Source of the DNA: an uncultured Hungatella sp.
Lineage (GTDB): Bacteria; Bacillota; Clostridia; Lachnospirales; Lachnospiraceae
NCBI GenBank assembly: GCA_910585645.1
Contig: CAJUFP010000033.1
Location: forward strand, 1-42,233
DNA: 42,233 bases
Direction: 5' to 3'
Numbering within the stretch: position 1 is the first letter of the stretch; each line of letters begins with the position of its first letter. The notes beneath the pieces are model-generated. The model had not been told where the DNA came from, searched no databases, and worked only from the letters and a program-made list of their open reading frames with translations. The position numbers and the translations under genes were made by a program. Positions 40,941-42,233 of the stretch are shown piece after piece.

Positions 40941-41941
40941 GTATACTAAAGATAGTAAATGGGAAGGAAGCAGAGGATGGCAAAGAAAGCACAGAATTTA
41001 AAACCGGATACCGTGCTGAAAAATTATTGGAGCAATAACGAGCAGTTTGCGGATATTTTTAATGCGGTGTTGTTTGATGGAGAAGAGGTTATTAAACCGG
41101 AGGAGTTGGAGGATGTGGATACGGAGGAGTCGTCTATACTGGAACACAGAGACTACGCGGAAAGTATCCGGGCATCCAGAGACAGTATAAAGGTGAGAAA
41201 AAAGTCAACAGCATATGGAGTGGAATTAGTGCTGCTGGGAATGGAGCATCAGGAGCATGTCCACTATGCGATGCCAATGCGGGTTATGGGATATGATTAT
41301 GGCATTTATAAGAAGCAGTATGACAGCAACGCAAAGGGATACAAAAGCTCCGAGGGAATGGAAGAGGATGAGTATCTGTCGAGGATGAAAAAGACAGATC
41401 GGTTTACGCCGGTGATCACCATGGTTACCTACTATGGAGAGAAGCCGTGGGATGGGGCAGTGTCTCTTCATGAGATGCTGGATATTCCGAAAGAGATGAA
41501 AGCATTTGTAAATGACTATAAGGTTCTGCTTGTGGAGGCGGGGAGATCGGATCTGGTGTTCCATAATGTAAAAAATGAGGCTTTATTCAGTATGCTGAAA
41601 ATTGTGCTGGACCGAAGCCTGCCAAGGGAGGAGGCAAGAGAGAAGGTCATAGACTATGCAAGAGAGAATGATGTAGATAAGACGGTAATCATGACAGTGG
41701 CGGGAGCGACAAACTGCAGGATAGATTATAACGCGGTATCAAAGAAAGGAGACTTGGATATGTGTACATTGTTTGATGAGATCGCGAGAGAGAATGAGGC
41801 AAGAGGAGAGGCAAGGGGAGAAGCAAAAGGTATTATTGAAGCTGGATTAGATTTTGGTCTTTCAGAGAATGATATCGTGGAACGGCTACAGAAGAAACTG
41901 AATCTGTCCTTAGAGACGGCCCGGGAATATATTAAAATGTT
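40941..41941 (+). repeat. Tandem duplication unit 2 (Rpn gene)
   Basis: Second copy of 39855-40867. All visible differences lie in the last ~170 bases, so the rest is very recent or homogenised by gene conversion. Confidence 0.88.
40942..40947 (+). promoter_or_regulatory. -10 element of second Rpn gene
   Basis: TATACT at 40942-40947 is part of the duplicated sequence. The -35 of copy 1 lies outside the duplicated unit; upstream here there is only TTGTCA at 40917-40922 with a long 19-base gap, so this promoter may be weaker. Confidence 0.4.
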
Positions 41942-41960
41942 TCGTCTTAAATCTCAATGA
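40977..41960 (+). CDS. Rpn-family recombination-promoting nuclease/transposase-like, copy 2
   Basis: This is a tandem duplicate of the gene at 39891. The first ~270 codons are identical in translation. It lacks one RGEA unit (12 bp) of the repeat, has two substitutions after it (IIEAG, DIVER), and ends in FRLKSQ instead of FGRQRM because homology stops at AAAATGTTT. Start chosen as for copy 1. The same E-x-Q nuclease core is present. Confidence 0.8.
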   Translation: MAKKAQNLKPDTVLKNYWSNNEQFADIFNAVLFDGEEVIKPEELEDVDTEESSILEHRDYAESIRASRDSIKVRKKSTAYGVELVLLGMEHQEHVHYAMPMRVMGYDYGIYKKQYDSNAKGYKSSEGMEEDEYLSRMKKTDRFTPVITMVTYYGEKPWDGAVSLHEMLDIPKEMKAFVNDYKVLLVEAGRSDLVFHNVKNEALFSMLKIVLDRSLPREEAREKVIDYARENDVDKTVIMTVAGATNCRIDYNAVSKKGDLDMCTLFDEIARENEARGEARGEAKGIIEAGLDFGLSENDIVERLQKKLNLSLETAREYIKMFRLKSQ

Positions 41961-41999
41961 TAGCCGGCGCAATAAGGGGAGGCAAAGGAGATAATCTTC

Positions 42000-42161
42000 A
42001 TGATATGTCCTGTAAAGTGCAGTAAATGCAAATATAGAAGAATGAAGGACAGCAGAAATTTCTGTGTCTTATATCAAAGCCTGTGCAGGCGGGTTTATGG
42101 TTATTGCAGAAAAAATACGTGGGATGGCGGTTTAAGTGTTAACAGGATACACAGGATATAG
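42000..42161 (+). CDS. Small cysteine-rich ORF (53 aa)
   Basis: ATG 42000 is preceded by AAGGAG at 41985-41990 with nine bases between. The product has six cysteines, three in a MICPVKCSKCKYRRM start (C3, C7, C10) and others at 22, 29 and 36, plus many Arg/Lys. The spacing suggests a small zinc- or iron-sulfur-binding protein. No family was recognised, and such a short ORF may be fortuitous, but the ribosome site and Cys pattern support it. Confidence 0.45.
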   Translation: MICPVKCSKCKYRRMKDSRNFCVLYQSLCRRVYGYCRKNTWDGGLSVNRIHRI

Positions 42162-42197
42162 AGAATGTGTATGGATCGTTTATTGTCTGTATAATGG

Positions 42198-42233
42198 GGT
42201 TAAAACCCTCGCCTTCCAGGCGAAACCTTTAGG
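42198..42233. repeat. Hairpin at right edge, possible IS200/IS605-like end
   Basis: TCGCCT (42209-42214) and AGGCGA (42218-42223) form a 6-bp stem with a TCC loop. AAAACCC precedes and AACCTTTAGG follows. A smaller GGGTT/AACCC inverted pair lies just upstream. The arrangement parallels the hairpin at 19-49 (AAACCC, stem, TTTAG). It could be an insertion-element end whose body lies beyond the window. Confidence 0.35.

Noticed and set aside
42167..42195. Promoter with TATAAT at 42190-42195
   Set aside because: The -10 is perfect but no acceptable -35 or extended -10 is seen, and no gene start follows inside the window.
1..42233. Prophage interpretation of the spike and baseplate genes
   Set aside because: No capsid, terminase, portal, integrase or holin is seen, while FHA, PP2C, multiple VgrG and DUF4280 effectors are present. 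A phage-derived origin remains possible.
1..42233. CRISPR array, tRNA or rRNA
   Set aside because: No regularly spaced short repeats, cloverleaf-like sequence or rRNA-like conserved sequence was noticed on either strand.

Overview
The window reads as one long, almost entirely plus-strand operon array from a Gram-positive, probably a gut Clostridia/Lachnospiraceae-type bacterium. This is inferred from strong GGAGG-type ribosome sites before nearly every gene, AGA/AGG-rich arginine usage, lipobox and single-helix membrane anchors, and Rpn-family genes whose tails carry RGEARGEA repeats. No rRNA, tRNA or CRISPR was seen.

The content is a contractile-injection (type VI secretion-like) locus. Left part (1-3.8 kb): a signalling block of two FHA proteins, a PP2C phosphatase and a membrane-anchored degenerate PP2C with a TPR/coiled-coil tail. 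This recalls the Fha/PppA post-translational control of Gram-negative T6SS. From 3.9 to 22.2 kb there are spike-and-cargo modules: four VgrG/gpD-like spike proteins, Eag-like (DcrB/DUF1795) chaperones, two PAAR-like DUF4280 effectors (one with a GH19 lysozyme-like C-terminus), Imm11-like proteins, TPR lipoproteins and two RsiV-like (DUF3298) secreted proteins that may be lysozyme immunity proteins. From 22.8 to 28.5 kb lies a GC-richer block that looks like conserved machinery: three unrecognised proteins, a small protein, and an 875-residue Hsp70/actin-like ATPase with a SAP-like N-terminus. From 28.5 to 38.3 kb a second AT-rich cargo module follows: Eag-like chaperone, VgrG, Imm11-like, DUF4280, and a VgrG fused to a metzincin-type zinc protease, then membrane-anchored small proteins and a large lipoprotein. 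A GC-richer, possibly baseplate-related gene at 39.0 kb resumes the machinery. The right edge has two tandem, nearly identical Rpn nuclease/transposase-like genes and a tiny cysteine-rich ORF.

The genes fit a spike/cargo logic: paralogous VgrG proteins form the tip, DUF4280 proteins cap it and carry toxins, Eag-like proteins load cargo, and surface-anchored proteins may protect the producer. Repeated duplication and decay is visible: a TPR lipoprotein broken by deletion, remnants of a TPR C-terminus and a chaperone start, a partly deleted duplicate near 38.8 kb, and an effector N-terminal motif fused onto an immunity candidate. No sheath, tube or ClpV-type ATPase is visible here, so the rest of the machine must lie outside the window if it is complete.

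Many annotated starts were moved to internal ATG codons with proper ribosome sites (positions 7365, 15795, 17716, 20583, 21308, 22222, 25130, 39891, 40977).
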